Origin: JAVBNW01 sp031551255
GTDB taxonomy: Bacteria; Bacillota; Clostridia; Christensenellales; UBA1750
Direction of reading: 5' to 3'
Length of the DNA stretch: 33,691 nucleotides
Assembly: GCA_031551255.1 (NCBI GenBank)
Contig: JAVBNW010000117.1
Span: forward strand, 1 to 33,691
The notes beneath the pieces are model-generated. The model was given only the letters and a program-made list of their open reading frames with translations, was not told the DNA's origin and did not search any database. This document shows positions 14,953 to 23,177 of this stretch, in pieces. The translations under genes and the position numbers were made by a program. Positions within the stretch are counted from its first letter, which is position 1; every line of letters starts with the position of its first letter.

Positions 14953-15153
14953 CTATGCCGATAGCGCCTGGCCATCCTTCGCGGTCAGCTTGCCGGTGAG
15001 AATCATCACGATATCGATGATCCACCACACGCCAAAGCCGCCGGCGGTGATGAGCTTGAGAATGCCCAAACCGGTGTAGCCTAGATAGAAGCGGTCGATG
15101 CCCAATTCGCCCAAGAAAATGGAAAGGATCAGCGCGGTCGTCTTGTTTTTCAT
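14953..15153 (-). CDS. TM2-domain membrane protein
   Basis: 66 residues, the usual size of a minimal TM2-domain protein. It has two membrane helices (about 6-16 with the following turn, and 40-54) with the family signature GELGIDRFYLGYTGLGILKL between them, and a short polar tail. The function of the family is not known; members often accompany secretion or stress genes. The start is the ATG at 15153, with GGGG eight bases upstream. It lies 17 bp after the AIM24-family gene, so the two are likely co-transcribed. Confidence 0.9.
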   Translation of the reverse strand: MKNKTTALILSIFLGELGIDRFYLGYTGLGILKLITAGGFGVWWIIDIVMILTGKLTAKDGQALSA

Positions 15154-15170
15154 GGAAAGAGCCCCTTTCG

Positions 15171-15854
15171 CTATTTGTTGTCCTTTTTAATAAACGGAGA
15201 CAGCATTTCGGCAAAACCGCTGATGGTCATCGTTTGCAGCAGGATCTTTCCGGGGCCGGTCACACGGGTGTTAAATAGCCCCTCGCCGCCAAAGAGCATG
15301 TTTTTGACCCCTTTGACCTGTTCGATATCCAAGGAGCAGGTTTCATCCATCATCGCGAGGCAGCCGGTATCCAGGATCATGCTTTGGCCGGCCGCCAGCT
15401 CGTATTCCACCGCATAGCCGTCGATTTCGAGAAATACCGTGCCCGTACCCGAAAGCTTTTGCATGATAAAGCCTTCGCCGCCGAAGAAGCCCGCTCCCAT
15501 CTTCTTCTGAAAGAAAACGGAGATCTCCACGCCCGTCTCGGATGCAAGAAAGGCGCTTTGCTGACATACGATCGACTTGCCGGGCGAAAGCTCGACCGCG
15601 CGGATGGAGCCGGTAAAGCTGGATCCAAAGGTGATCATACCGGGACCATCCTGTGCGGTGTATATATTCTGAAAGATAGATTCCCCCGCTAGCATGCGCC
15701 CAAACGCCTTGCCGATGCTCCCGCCGGCGTTGGTCTCCATTTTCATGTTGGGCGTCATCCACACCATGGAGCCCTTCTCCGTCTTCATGGATTCTCCGGC
15801 CTTCAGTTCGCACTGCACCACGGGCATGGGCTCGCCGATGACCTTGTACTCCAA
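15171..15854 (-). CDS. AIM24 / TIGR00266 family protein
   Basis: 227 residues. The whole length fits the AIM24 family of beta-sandwich proteins: an N-terminal block GEPMPVVQCELKAGESM followed by GSMVWM, then Gly-rich strands such as GGEGFIMQKLSGTG and a repeat-like MLFGGEGLFNTRVTGPG near the C-terminus. The bacterial role is unknown. The start is a TTG at 15854, supported by GGGGGAG five bases upstream and by the match of the first residues to the family. Neighbours are a lipoprotein 47 bp upstream and the TM2 gene 17 bp downstream. Confidence 0.9.
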   Translation of the reverse strand: MEYKVIGEPMPVVQCELKAGESMKTEKGSMVWMTPNMKMETNAGGSIGKAFGRMLAGESIFQNIYTAQDGPGMITFGSSFTGSIRAVELSPGKSIVCQQSAFLASETGVEISVFFQKKMGAGFFGGEGFIMQKLSGTGTVFLEIDGYAVEYELAAGQSMILDTGCLAMMDETCSLDIEQVKGVKNMLFGGEGLFNTRVTGPGKILLQTMTISGFAEMLSPFIKKDNK

Positions 15855-15900
15855 GCCAACTCCCCCTTGTAACCGATTTGTTGATAGGGCAAAGCGCAGT

Positions 15901-16422
15901 CTAGGCGATCGGCTCCGTCAGGCCATTGATGAGCAGCAGGGCCGTCACCGCGGTCTGAGCGTCGGTTCCATTGAAGGCTATTTCGCCAAGATCGCCCATA
16001 TCGGCCACGAAAGAGCCGTCTTCAAACACCTGAATGATCTCCATGCCGAACGTTGTGTTCGACGTTTCATCGGTGATGGCGATCTGCGTGGATGTTGCTT
16101 CGTAAGCGCCTACAAAGCTTATGCTTTTGCCCTCGTCGCTGACAAAGGCCACGGCCGCAACATCCGGCGTTTGAATGAAGACGACATCCTCTCCGTTTGA
16201 CGTAACGCCGATGAGCGAGCTTACGGCGTTGTCGAGCAGATACTTTGCCGTGGCATAGAGTGGATCGTCGCCCGGTTGCGCGGCAACCTGCGCGCCGTTC
16301 GCTGCGTCGTCCTCAGGTTGCTGTGCCGCCGGCTCATCCTTGCCGCCCCCACAGGCAGTAAGCCCCACAGCCAGGAGCATGGTAAGCAGGATAAGCAGCG
16401 CGTTTCTAGTGGATAATCTCAA
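15901..16422 (-). CDS. Lipoprotein of unknown function
   Basis: 173 residues. A signal peptide ends in a good lipobox (GLTAC, Cys 24), followed by GGGKDEP and a low-complexity Gln/Ala/Asp linker, then a domain of about 125 residues (YATAKYLLDNAVSSLIG ...) that I do not recognise. It is presumably displayed on the outer face of the membrane. The start is a TTG at 16422, with GGGGGA seven bases upstream; an ATG 20 codons earlier has no ribosome site and would put polar sequence in front of the signal peptide. It is the first of the minus-strand run ending at 12259 and faces the LytTR regulatory region. Confidence 0.8.
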   Translation of the reverse strand: MRLSTRNALLILLTMLLAVGLTACGGGKDEPAAQQPEDDAANGAQVAAQPGDDPLYATAKYLLDNAVSSLIGVTSNGEDVVFIQTPDVAAVAFVSDEGKSISFVGAYEATSTQIAITDETSNTTFGMEIIQVFEDGSFVADMGDLGEIAFNGTDAQTAVTALLLINGLTEPIA

Positions 16423-16510
16423 AAGACATTCCCCCTTGTTTTTTATTATTCTATCGCCTTTTAGGTTTTTTTTTGAGTACATCCCGCGCCGCGAGGTTCA
16501 ACGTACAAAC

Positions 16511-16789
16511 GGGTATGAAATGTGCTTGACAGCCGGTTCGCCTTCAGGACAAACGGACTCGTTTCACATTTGACGGGCGAGGGAAAATCATGCGCAAACA
16601 ATGCTAATCGCACACGCTTTATACCTTGTTTTTAGCCGGTAAATTGGCAATAAAATGTACTTGACAAATTACTTTTTACTGCATAGCGCTTTATGGCGCA
16701 ATATCGTACCGAAGCATGCGTATAAAACGCGCTTGACAAAAGGAAAAAAGTGTGTTTGTACATTCAACAAAAATATGCTAATTTAGCAT
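16511..16789 (+). promoter_or_regulatory. Complex regulatory region with three 21-bp TTGACA-containing repeats and a palindrome
   Basis: The non-coding gap 16423-16817 holds three direct copies of one 21-bp motif, G-S-S-W-ATRAAAYGYRC-TTGACA, at 16511-16531, 16646-16666 and 16718-16738, identical at 14 of 21 positions. A perfect palindrome ATGCTAA-T-TTAGCAT lies at 16775-16789, and its half ATGCTAAT also occurs near 16601. The TTGACA parts could be -35 boxes of tandem promoters, but none has a good -10 at 16-18 bp, so they may instead be binding sites of the LytTR regulator encoded next. Confidence 0.55.
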
Positions 16790-16817
16790 TGTCATATCAT
16801 GTAAGGGAGAGCATCTT

Positions 16818-17561
16818 ATGGAAACGTTCAACGTTGCCATATGCGAAGACAGGCGGGAAGACGTAGCATTGCTGCGCGATATGCTCATCTCTGTCGGCAT
16901 TTCCGTCGATATTTTTACCTTTGAAAGCGGCGAGGCCTTTCTAAACGCCTTCCGGCCGGGTTTTTTTCAGCTCGTTCTGCTGGATATCTATCTGGATGGC
17001 CCACCCGAGGGGCCGCGTACCGCAAGCGCCACCGGCGTGGACGTTGCGCTCGCGGTGCGGGAAGCGGATGCGGACGTCTGGCTCGTCTTTACGACCCTCA
17101 GCCCCGATCAGGCGGTGTTCGGATATCAAGTAAAGGCGGATCGCTACTTGCTCAAGCCGCTGGATCCTCAAGAGGTCGCCTCGCTCATGCACAGGATGAA
17201 ACAGCACTGGCAAGCGGCGAGCGACACCGTCACCGTCACGGTGGAGCGCAGACGGCGGGACATTCGCCCGCGCGATGTCCTGTATGTCGAAGCGCACGGC
17301 AAGCGCAGCGTCATCCACATGCAAAATGAAACCCTGTGCGTGTACGCGACGATGGAACAGCTCGAACGCCTGCTGTCCTCGCCGACGTTTTTGCGCTGCC
17401 ACCGCGGCTACCTAGTCAATATGGATTACATTCAAAGCGCCGATCGCGATTTTAATATGGTCAACGGCGATAAAGTATACATCGGCCGCAACAACCAATG
17501 GAAGATGCGCGAGGCCTACCGCAGCTATATCGTACGCCTGGCAAGGGGGAATCGGGGATGA
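16818..17561 (+). CDS. LytTR-family response regulator (AgrA/LytR type)
   Basis: 247 residues. The receiver domain (1-130) has the acidic pair E10-D11, phospho-acceptor D56 (LVLLDIYLD) and K113 (LLKPLD). It carries a short extra Gly/Pro/Ala loop after D56 (about 61-72). Residues 140-245 form a LytTR DNA-binding domain (DVLYVEAHGKRSVIHM, FLRCHRGYLVNMDYI). The start is the ATG at 16818, with AGGGAGAG six bases upstream. Its stop overlaps the start of the next gene (ATGA), and the histidine kinase follows after that, so the three are one operon. The 21-bp repeats upstream are candidate targets for autoregulation. Confidence 0.93.
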   Translation: METFNVAICEDRREDVALLRDMLISVGISVDIFTFESGEAFLNAFRPGFFQLVLLDIYLDGPPEGPRTASATGVDVALAVREADADVWLVFTTLSPDQAVFGYQVKADRYLLKPLDPQEVASLMHRMKQHWQAASDTVTVTVERRRRDIRPRDVLYVEAHGKRSVIHMQNETLCVYATMEQLERLLSSPTFLRCHRGYLVNMDYIQSADRDFNMVNGDKVYIGRNNQWKMREAYRSYIVRLARGNRG

Positions 17562-19471
17562 AACGGCAACAGCGGGCTTCTTCTTTATTTCTTGCTTTGC
17601 TGCTGCTGTGCCTTTGCGCGCCTTGCGGCGCATCGGCCCTTGATGATGCACCCGATGTGATTTCCAATGCCGCCGAGCTGCAAGTATGGCTGGACGCACA
17701 TGCGGATATCGACGGGGCGGTGACGCTGGGCTCAAACATCGAACTTTTCGATTGGTGCGATCTCTATCCGCGCTCTACTTCCGATGATGCGGCAAATTCG
17801 GTGTCGATCGATACCGGAGAGTACGGCTTTATCGTCGGCGAGGGCGGAGTGCTTCAAATTGGCGATCGCGTTCGTATCACCGGCAGCGGTTCGACCAATA
17901 CCGTCATTCGAATCAAAAACGGCGGGTGGTTCTACGCTTATGGCACCTCGCCCGGCGCCTGCCCGCTCATCACCGCAACCGGCGCAGGCGGCCGCGCGCT
18001 CTCGCTGGAGGATGGCGCCGAGTATTTGTGCTTCTTCTACGATTCTTATATGCACTTTCGCGCAGAAGGCGAAAACTCCACCGCCATCGAGTCGGACGTA
18101 GAGCTCGACCTTCGCTATCACACCATCGAAGCTACCGGCGCGGGCGCGCGGGGCATTGCCTCCAGCGAGCCCGTCAGCCTATACCTCTCCCGCGTCGAAG
18201 CGGCGGGAAGCTCAATCCTCGCGCCGGAGGCGACGCTGGATACCTGCGCAGTCTCTCCCGCCGCGTCGGCCCCCGAGCTTACGATCATCAGCCGCAAGAT
18301 CACGGCGCTATATCACCCCGATGCGAGTTTTGCACAAATTGGCTCGCGCTCGCCGGGCTATGTAAGCGCCCTGTCCCCTATCCTATGTACGGCGACGCTG
18401 GCCTCGGAAGACTGTTATTGGAATGAAACCGAGGATATATGGATTCAGCTCGACGACAGCAATACCTCTTACGATGCCATCGGCGTTTACCTCATACCCG
18501 GCGCGCTTGCAAGTGTTCCCAGCGCATACGATATCAGGCCCTTTGACGTACTTTCTGATGCGCATCCGCTTGGAATCAACGTCGTGGTATATGATCCGCA
18601 AGCCGTTCCAAGCTTTAGCGATGCCGACCTTTCCGCGGTGAACGGCGGCATCTCGCTTCGCTACGCATATTATGGAAATATCGAAAATCTGACGCTGTGG
18701 CGCTCGCTCGACGGCGGGGATACATGGGGCGCTTACTGGGGCGGCGGCTGGATGACGGGCGATAACTTTTCCGCGCATTACGACAATGGCATCCTCGAGT
18801 TACAGTTTTACGATGAAGAAGAATATATGACGCCTACACTGTTTGTCTTCTATCTGGAAACGGAGAGCCACTCGAACGTTCTGCTGCTGGATCTTGCGAA
18901 CGGCTTCGTCCAGGAGGTCGACAGCCGCGCCATGATTCTGCCCTGGGATCCCCCCTCCGGCGAACCGGAGAACCCAAACGGGCCTGGCAGCCCGATAGAA
19001 CTTAACGATGATGTCCCCGGCGGCGATAGGGATTATGGAGACCGGACCGCGCCATCGCAGGGCGCCTTTACCCTTGGCGGAATTTTGCCGGACGCAAACG
19101 CCGCCGCCATCGACGCCTCCGCATCCGCGGCAATCGGCACATCGCCCCCCATAAGTGTAACCGGCGGTACCATAGATGCACCCGGCGGCGCTCAAACGCC
19201 CGCATCGACGCCTGCGCCGCTCTCGCCGGACGCAAGCCCGCCGGGCCTTATATCCGGCGAAGGCAATCTCGTCCTGGAGCCTTCTTCATCGCCTCCCGCG
19301 CTTAAGGCAGCCCCGATCGCCGACCCTGAACCGCTCTTCACCCCCGCGCCCGCTAAGCAGGCGGCCTCAGCATCCCCCTATCTTCCTTGGGCCGCGGGCA
19401 TTGGCGGGTCCGGCATCGTCGGAGCAGCGGTGTATGTATTGCGCAAAAAATCCTTTTTTCGGCACAAATGA
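17558..19471 (+). CDS. Secreted, C-terminally membrane-anchored surface protein of unknown function
   Basis: 637 residues. It has a signal peptide (about 1-27, ending GASA), a large extracellular part, a Pro/Ala/Ser-rich stalk (about 485-605), one membrane helix near residues 608-628 and a basic tail (RKKSFFRHK). No LPxTG sorting motif is present, so it is anchored by the helix. Residues about 60-250 contain short Gly/Asn-rich strands (for example GSGSTNTVIRIKNGGWF) that suggest a parallel beta-helix, but the family is not certain. The ATG at 17558 overlaps the stop of the LytTR gene, and its own stop overlaps the kinase start. It may be a ligand-binding or wall-sensing partner of that kinase (inference). 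Confidence 0.82.
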   Translation: MKRQQRASSLFLALLLLCLCAPCGASALDDAPDVISNAAELQVWLDAHADIDGAVTLGSNIELFDWCDLYPRSTSDDAANSVSIDTGEYGFIVGEGGVLQIGDRVRITGSGSTNTVIRIKNGGWFYAYGTSPGACPLITATGAGGRALSLEDGAEYLCFFYDSYMHFRAEGENSTAIESDVELDLRYHTIEATGAGARGIASSEPVSLYLSRVEAAGSSILAPEATLDTCAVSPAASAPELTIISRKITALYHPDASFAQIGSRSPGYVSALSPILCTATLASEDCYWNETEDIWIQLDDSNTSYDAIGVYLIPGALASVPSAYDIRPFDVLSDAHPLGINVVVYDPQAVPSFSDADLSAVNGGISLRYAYYGNIENLTLWRSLDGGDTWGAYWGGGWMTGDNFSAHYDNGILELQFYDEEEYMTPTLFVFYLETESHSNVLLLDLANGFVQEVDSRAMILPWDPPSGEPENPNGPGSPIELNDDVPGGDRDYGDRTAPSQGAFTLGGILPDANAAAIDASASAAIGTSPPISVTGGTIDAPGGAQTPASTPAPLSPDASPPGLISGEGNLVLEPSSSPPALKAAPIADPEPLFTPAPAKQAASASPYLPWAAGIGGSGIVGAAVYVLRKKSFFRHK

Positions 19472-21402
19472 GGCGGCTAAAAAAGGGTGTCGGCATCTTG
19501 TTATTGATGGCGTGCGTGGCCGCAGCATCCGCCGCACTCTTTGGGTTGTGCTATCGGTACGACAATAAGTATATAAGCCCCGGCCCGCAGCCCTCGGCAG
19601 GCACATTCGCATTCGATGCCCAAACCCAGCAAGCGCATGCCGCCGTTTTTTTGATCGAAGGTTGGGAGATCTACCGGGACTGCCTGCTCGAGCCGCAAGA
19701 TTTCGCCCTGGCCTCGCCCGCCCCAGACGAAATCGTTTTCATCGGCCAGTACGGCGGCTTTGAGGGGGGCGATCCCGCGCGCAAGCCGCACGGCTGCGCC
19801 ACCTACCGGCTGGTCATTTCCATTCCCGCCGAACCTAAAAGCTATGCGCTGGAGCTTCCGGAGATATTTTCCGCATATAAGCTCTATATCAACGGCGTGC
19901 TCGCCGAACAGTTCGGCGATCCGGCATCGCAAACCTACCGGCCCGAAACGGGCATCTCCTCCGCTTCGTTCCTCGCGCGGAACCATATCGAAATCATCGT
20001 CGCGGTGGCGGATCATTCCCACCTATATAGCGGCATGGTATACCCGCCCGCCTTCGGTTCGGCCAAGGCGGTGGCTTCCCTCCTCCAAGCCCGCGTCGCC
20101 CTGCGCACGGCGGTTTGCTCCGTTGCGGCGGCCTTGGCTCTGTTTTTTCTGCTCACCGGCCTCCTGATGGGCAAAAGCCGCTCCATGCTTCTCTTTGGGC
20201 TTCTATGCCTTTGCTTTGTCGGCTATACGTGCTATCCCGTTCTCAAAAGCATCCTAAGAGGCGACATGGCCTGGTATGGCTTTGAAAACCTGTGTTTTTG
20301 CGCGATGCTTTTGATCGTTATGGCGCTTGCGCGCCAAATTTCGGGCGGAAAAACCCGTCTTTCAGCAGCGGCTCTGGCCTTCGGAGCTTTCGTATGTGTT
20401 TGCTCCGTTTTGCAAACCGTCCTATCTCCTTCGGATCTTAGGCTGTTAGCCGCCTATTCCGGGCTCATTGGGGCTTATAAGTGGGCGGTTGCGGCATTCC
20501 TGACTATCGTTATGCTCCGCATGGCGGGAAAGGGCACCGCATATGGCAAAACGTTGCTTGCCGGCATTCTGGTTTTTGATTGCGCGCTTGTGATGGACCG
20601 AATCCTGCCACAGCATGAACCCATCCTCTTGGGCTGGTTCGTAGAGACTGCCGGTTTTGTTCTCGTAGCGTCCCTCGGTATCGCGATGGCGCAGGAACTG
20701 CTGCGCCTATATCGTGAAAAGCTTCAGGCCGAGGGAAAGCTGGCCGGAATCGAAACTCTGGCGGCCATGCAGCGCGCCTACTACCCGCTGCTGTTGAAAA
20801 ACGTGGACGAGGCGAGGCGCGCGCGGCACGACCTTCGCCACCATCTTGGCGTAATCGGAGGCTTTGCGTCCTCGGGCGACATACCGGCGCTTGTGGGCTA
20901 CCTCGAGCGGTATACCGCGGGCTTTAGCAACCTTGTGCCGCTTATCTTCAGCGAAAACCACGTCGTGGACGTCATGCTGCGCAACTTCGTAGCACCGGCT
21001 GCGCAGGAGGGAATCGCCTTCGCGGCCGAGGCGCAGGTGCCCGAAATGCCGCAAATCGACGATGCGGATCTTTGCATCGTCATCGGCAATCTTCTGGAAA
21101 ATGCGCTGGAAGCCTGTGTTCGCGCCACGGGCGAGCGGAAAATTTTCTTTGCTGCAAAGTGCGTGCACTCACAGCTCGTGCTGCTCGTGGATAATAGCTT
21201 CGACGGGCACATTCGCGTTTGGGAGGGAAAATACCTCTCGCGCAAGCGGCAAGATCGCGAGGGACTTGGGCTTGCGTCGGTGCGCGCGATCGCCGAAAAA
21301 TATGGCGGCAGCGCATTGTTTTATCCCGACGCGCAAAAGCATCTCTTCCATAGCGAGGTGATGCTCACAATCCGCGCCCCGGGGCCGCCGTCCGGCACAT
21401 AA
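19468..21402 (+). CDS. Sensor histidine kinase, 7TMR-DISM-like sensor with GHKL ATPase domain
   Basis: 644 residues. One N-terminal helix (about 8-28) is followed by an extracellular domain (about 35-200) with the look of the 7TMR-DISM extracellular jelly-roll (CATYRLVISIP ... YKLYINGVLAEQFG). Next come seven or so membrane helices (about 208-405), a short coiled coil (405-450) and the phospho-acceptor region RHDLRHH (H454). The ATPase domain has the N-box NLLENALEAC (541-550) and the G-box GLGLASVR (600-607), of the GHKL/AgrC type. It should phosphorylate the LytTR regulator two genes upstream. The ATG at 19468 overlaps the stop of the surface-protein gene; longer in-frame readings start inside that gene. 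Confidence 0.9.
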   Translation: MRRLKKGVGILLLMACVAAASAALFGLCYRYDNKYISPGPQPSAGTFAFDAQTQQAHAAVFLIEGWEIYRDCLLEPQDFALASPAPDEIVFIGQYGGFEGGDPARKPHGCATYRLVISIPAEPKSYALELPEIFSAYKLYINGVLAEQFGDPASQTYRPETGISSASFLARNHIEIIVAVADHSHLYSGMVYPPAFGSAKAVASLLQARVALRTAVCSVAAALALFFLLTGLLMGKSRSMLLFGLLCLCFVGYTCYPVLKSILRGDMAWYGFENLCFCAMLLIVMALARQISGGKTRLSAAALAFGAFVCVCSVLQTVLSPSDLRLLAAYSGLIGAYKWAVAAFLTIVMLRMAGKGTAYGKTLLAGILVFDCALVMDRILPQHEPILLGWFVETAGFVLVASLGIAMAQELLRLYREKLQAEGKLAGIETLAAMQRAYYPLLLKNVDEARRARHDLRHHLGVIGGFASSGDIPALVGYLERYTAGFSNLVPLIFSENHVVDVMLRNFVAPAAQEGIAFAAEAQVPEMPQIDDADLCIVIGNLLENALEACVRATGERKIFFAAKCVHSQLVLLVDNSFDGHIRVWEGKYLSRKRQDREGLGLASVRAIAEKYGGSALFYPDAQKHLFHSEVMLTIRAPGPPSGT

Positions 21403-21507
21403 GTGCTATTCCCTACTCTTTGGTTGCCGGAAACTACCTTCGATCATGCGCAAGCACGCCTCATTTCCGTCGCGCATGTTATTTTCGCCGTCAAACTATC
21501 ACCCCTC

Positions 21508-21536
21508 TTCAAAAAAACCATAATATGGGGTATACT
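21508..21536 (+). promoter_or_regulatory. Promoter of the Spo0A-like regulator
   Basis: TTCAAA (21508-21513), a 17-bp spacer, TATACT (21531-21536), 35 bp before the start codon. The -35 matches four and the -10 five of six consensus positions. The 105 bp between the histidine kinase stop and this promoter contain no clear terminator. Confidence 0.55.
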
Positions 21537-21571
21537 GGGCTTTGTGGCAAAAGTGCGGAAGGATGGTTTTT

Positions 21572-22342
21572 ATGCACACGGTATTCATCGGGGATGATAA
21601 TACAAATTGGCTGAATACCTTGGCGGCACGAATTGCCAGAGAACCGGATTTGCAACTCGTCGCCAAGGCACAAGACGGACGGCAGGCTCTTGAATTTATC
21701 GAGCGCCTGCGCCCGGACATCGTGATTCTCGATATCGTCATGCCGGAATATGACGGCGTGCACATCGTAAGCCATATTCGAAATCAGATGGAGAACTACG
21801 ATCCGCTCATCTACATCCTATCGGGCATCGGTACCGATACCTACATCAAGGCACTTAACGAAATGTATGTAGACTATTACAGCCTCAAACCCATTGCACT
21901 CGAGTCGCTAATCCAAAATCTAAAAATGACGCTGGAAGGGCGCGACCCTAACAAGGCGGCAAAGCCTTCCTCGCATTCCTATGAAGACGACCCCGAGGAA
22001 AGCGTTAAGGCCTTTTTACGCGAGCTGGGCATGCCCCCGCACCGCCTTTCAACCCAATGCACCACCGATGCGCTGATGTTCTACCTGCATAACCCCAGCT
22101 ACGACCGGATTCTGACAAAGATTTTGTATCCCGAAATTGCACAAAAATACAAGCTGAACAACTCTTCGGTAGAGAGGAATATACGAACCGCGATCGCCCA
22201 GATACAAAAAAATAACACGGGGCTTTATCAGTCACTATTCTCATATAAGAACAACGCGAAGATTACCAATGGAGAGTTTTTATCCGTAGCATCCGATTAT
22301 CTGTGCGGGCAGCTGGGCATCTCTACCAAAGGCGCCGAGTAG
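21572..22342 (+). CDS. Spo0A-family response regulator (paralogue or orthologue of Spo0A)
   Basis: 256 residues, close to Spo0A length. The receiver domain has D8-D9, D54 (VILDIVMPEYDG) and K106 (SLKPI). After a polar linker the C-terminal domain resembles the Spo0A DNA-binding region: ELGMPPHR ... TKILYPEIAQKYKLNNSSVERNIRTAI, which parallels the family block around LYPTIAKKF ... SRVERAIRHAI. Genuine Spo0A has a highly conserved recognition helix, and several positions differ here, so this may be a divergent paralogue controlling something other than sporulation. The start is the ATG at 21572, with GGAAGGATGG upstream; an ATG three codons earlier is possible but badly spaced. Confidence 0.82.
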   Translation: MHTVFIGDDNTNWLNTLAARIAREPDLQLVAKAQDGRQALEFIERLRPDIVILDIVMPEYDGVHIVSHIRNQMENYDPLIYILSGIGTDTYIKALNEMYVDYYSLKPIALESLIQNLKMTLEGRDPNKAAKPSSHSYEDDPEESVKAFLRELGMPPHRLSTQCTTDALMFYLHNPSYDRILTKILYPEIAQKYKLNNSSVERNIRTAIAQIQKNNTGLYQSLFSYKNNAKITNGEFLSVASDYLCGQLGISTKGAE

Positions 22343-22403
22343 CGCCGAGCGCGTCTGCTGCATTCAAAACGAACCGGCCTCCTTCAAAAAACAAGCGCAA
22401 AGC

Positions 22404-22422
22404 GACTGCATTGCAACCGCTT
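22404..22422 (+). repeat. 19-bp direct repeat, left copy flanking the DUF1989 gene
   Basis: GACTGCATTGCAACCGCTT. It matches 17 of 19 bases of the copy at 23178-23196, downstream of the DUF1989 gene. Both contain the palindromic core TTGCAA. Confidence 0.5.
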
Positions 22423-22435
22423 CATACCATCGACA

Positions 22436-22475
22436 AAGGGATTTGAGGCTGCCGAAAGGCAGTAATAAGTCCCTT
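22436..22475 (+). promoter_or_regulatory. Structured leader hairpin before the DUF1989 gene
   Basis: An outer 9-bp stem (AAGGGATTT at 22436-22444 with AAGTCCCTT at 22467-22475, one G-U pair) and an inner 5-bp stem CTGCC/GGCAG capped by a GAAA tetraloop (22449-22462) enclose a GAGG/TAAT internal loop. It ends 13 bases before the ribosome site AAAGGAAG. The compact shape suits a small regulatory RNA element, but I do not recognise a riboswitch class, and there is no T-tract. Confidence 0.35.
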
Positions 22476-22502
22476 GAAAACATTATAAAGGAAGTTTTTT
22501 TC

Positions 22503-23084
22503 ATGCAAAATGAGTTTTTTATCGAGGCATGCAGTGGAAAATCTATCGATGTAAAAAAAAACCAGACGATAACTGTTATCGATCTGGAAGGCGGACAGGT
22601 AGTGGATTTTTTCGCGGAAGTATTCCAAAGACCCGATGAGTTTTTATCTACCGGCGTTACCATTGATTGCAACGAATCGCTCCGCCTAAGCATCAACAGC
22701 ATAATTTACACAAATCTCTATCGGCCAATGCTTCAGCTTGTGGCGGATGATGTTGGAGAGCATGATTTACTCCACCCATGTTGCAGGCCGGAAATGTATG
22801 ACTTCTTCTATCAAAATGGAGAAGGACATCCGAATTGTCTTGGCAATATTAACGCCAGCTTGAAAGCACAGCACCCCATCATATACCCCGTAAATCTTTT
22901 TATGTATACGAAAATTAACACGAATGGGACGATCTGTATCGAGACGCCGCTTTCTAAGCCCGGAGATAGCGTGACGCTTAAAGCACTGATGGATATACGA
23001 TTGGGTGTAGCGGCTTGTAGCGTCTCGGAAGGCAAATGTAATTCGGGCAAATGTTCTCCCGTGAAAATTATTATTGAAGATTAA
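22503..23084 (+). CDS. DUF1989 family protein (urea carboxylase-associated type)
   Basis: 193 residues. Family features are GGQVVDFFAE (30-39), the His/Cys-rich block GEHDLLHPCC (85-94) and GHPNCLGNINASL (108-120), and a Pro/Gly-rich C-terminal part. The conserved His and Cys residues suggest a metal site. Family members often accompany urea or guanidine carboxylase genes or amino-acid metabolism genes; none is beside it here. The ATG at 22503 has AAAGGAAG eight bases upstream; a longer reading adds 20 residues that overlap the leader hairpin. Codon use is clearly more A/T-rich than in neighbouring genes, and 19-bp direct repeats flank the gene, both hinting at acquisition by transfer. Confidence 0.85.
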   Translation: MQNEFFIEACSGKSIDVKKNQTITVIDLEGGQVVDFFAEVFQRPDEFLSTGVTIDCNESLRLSINSIIYTNLYRPMLQLVADDVGEHDLLHPCCRPEMYDFFYQNGEGHPNCLGNINASLKAQHPIIYPVNLFMYTKINTNGTICIETPLSKPGDSVTLKALMDIRLGVAACSVSEGKCNSGKCSPVKIIIED

Positions 23085-23118
23085 TATCATTTCCGTTTCC
23101 CATACATAAGTTTGGAAA

Positions 23119-23149
23119 GCTGCTGTTTCTCAATGATAGAAACAGCAGC
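23119..23149. terminator. Bidirectional terminator hairpin
   Basis: A perfect 12-bp stem (GCTGCTGTTTCT at 23119-23130 with AGAAACAGCAGC at 23138-23149), loop CAATGAT, extended by GGAA/TTCC outside. It lies 34 bp after the DUF1989 stop and before the end of the convergent CoA-binding gene. The T-tracts are modest on both strands. Confidence 0.7.
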
Positions 23150-23177
23150 TTCCTGTACTTTGTCGACAACCTGAAGA

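Noticed and set aside
22325..22345. GGCGC/GCGCC hairpin at the end of the Spo0A-like gene
   Set aside because: The stem is only 5 bp, overlaps the stop codon and has no T-tract, so it is not called as a terminator.
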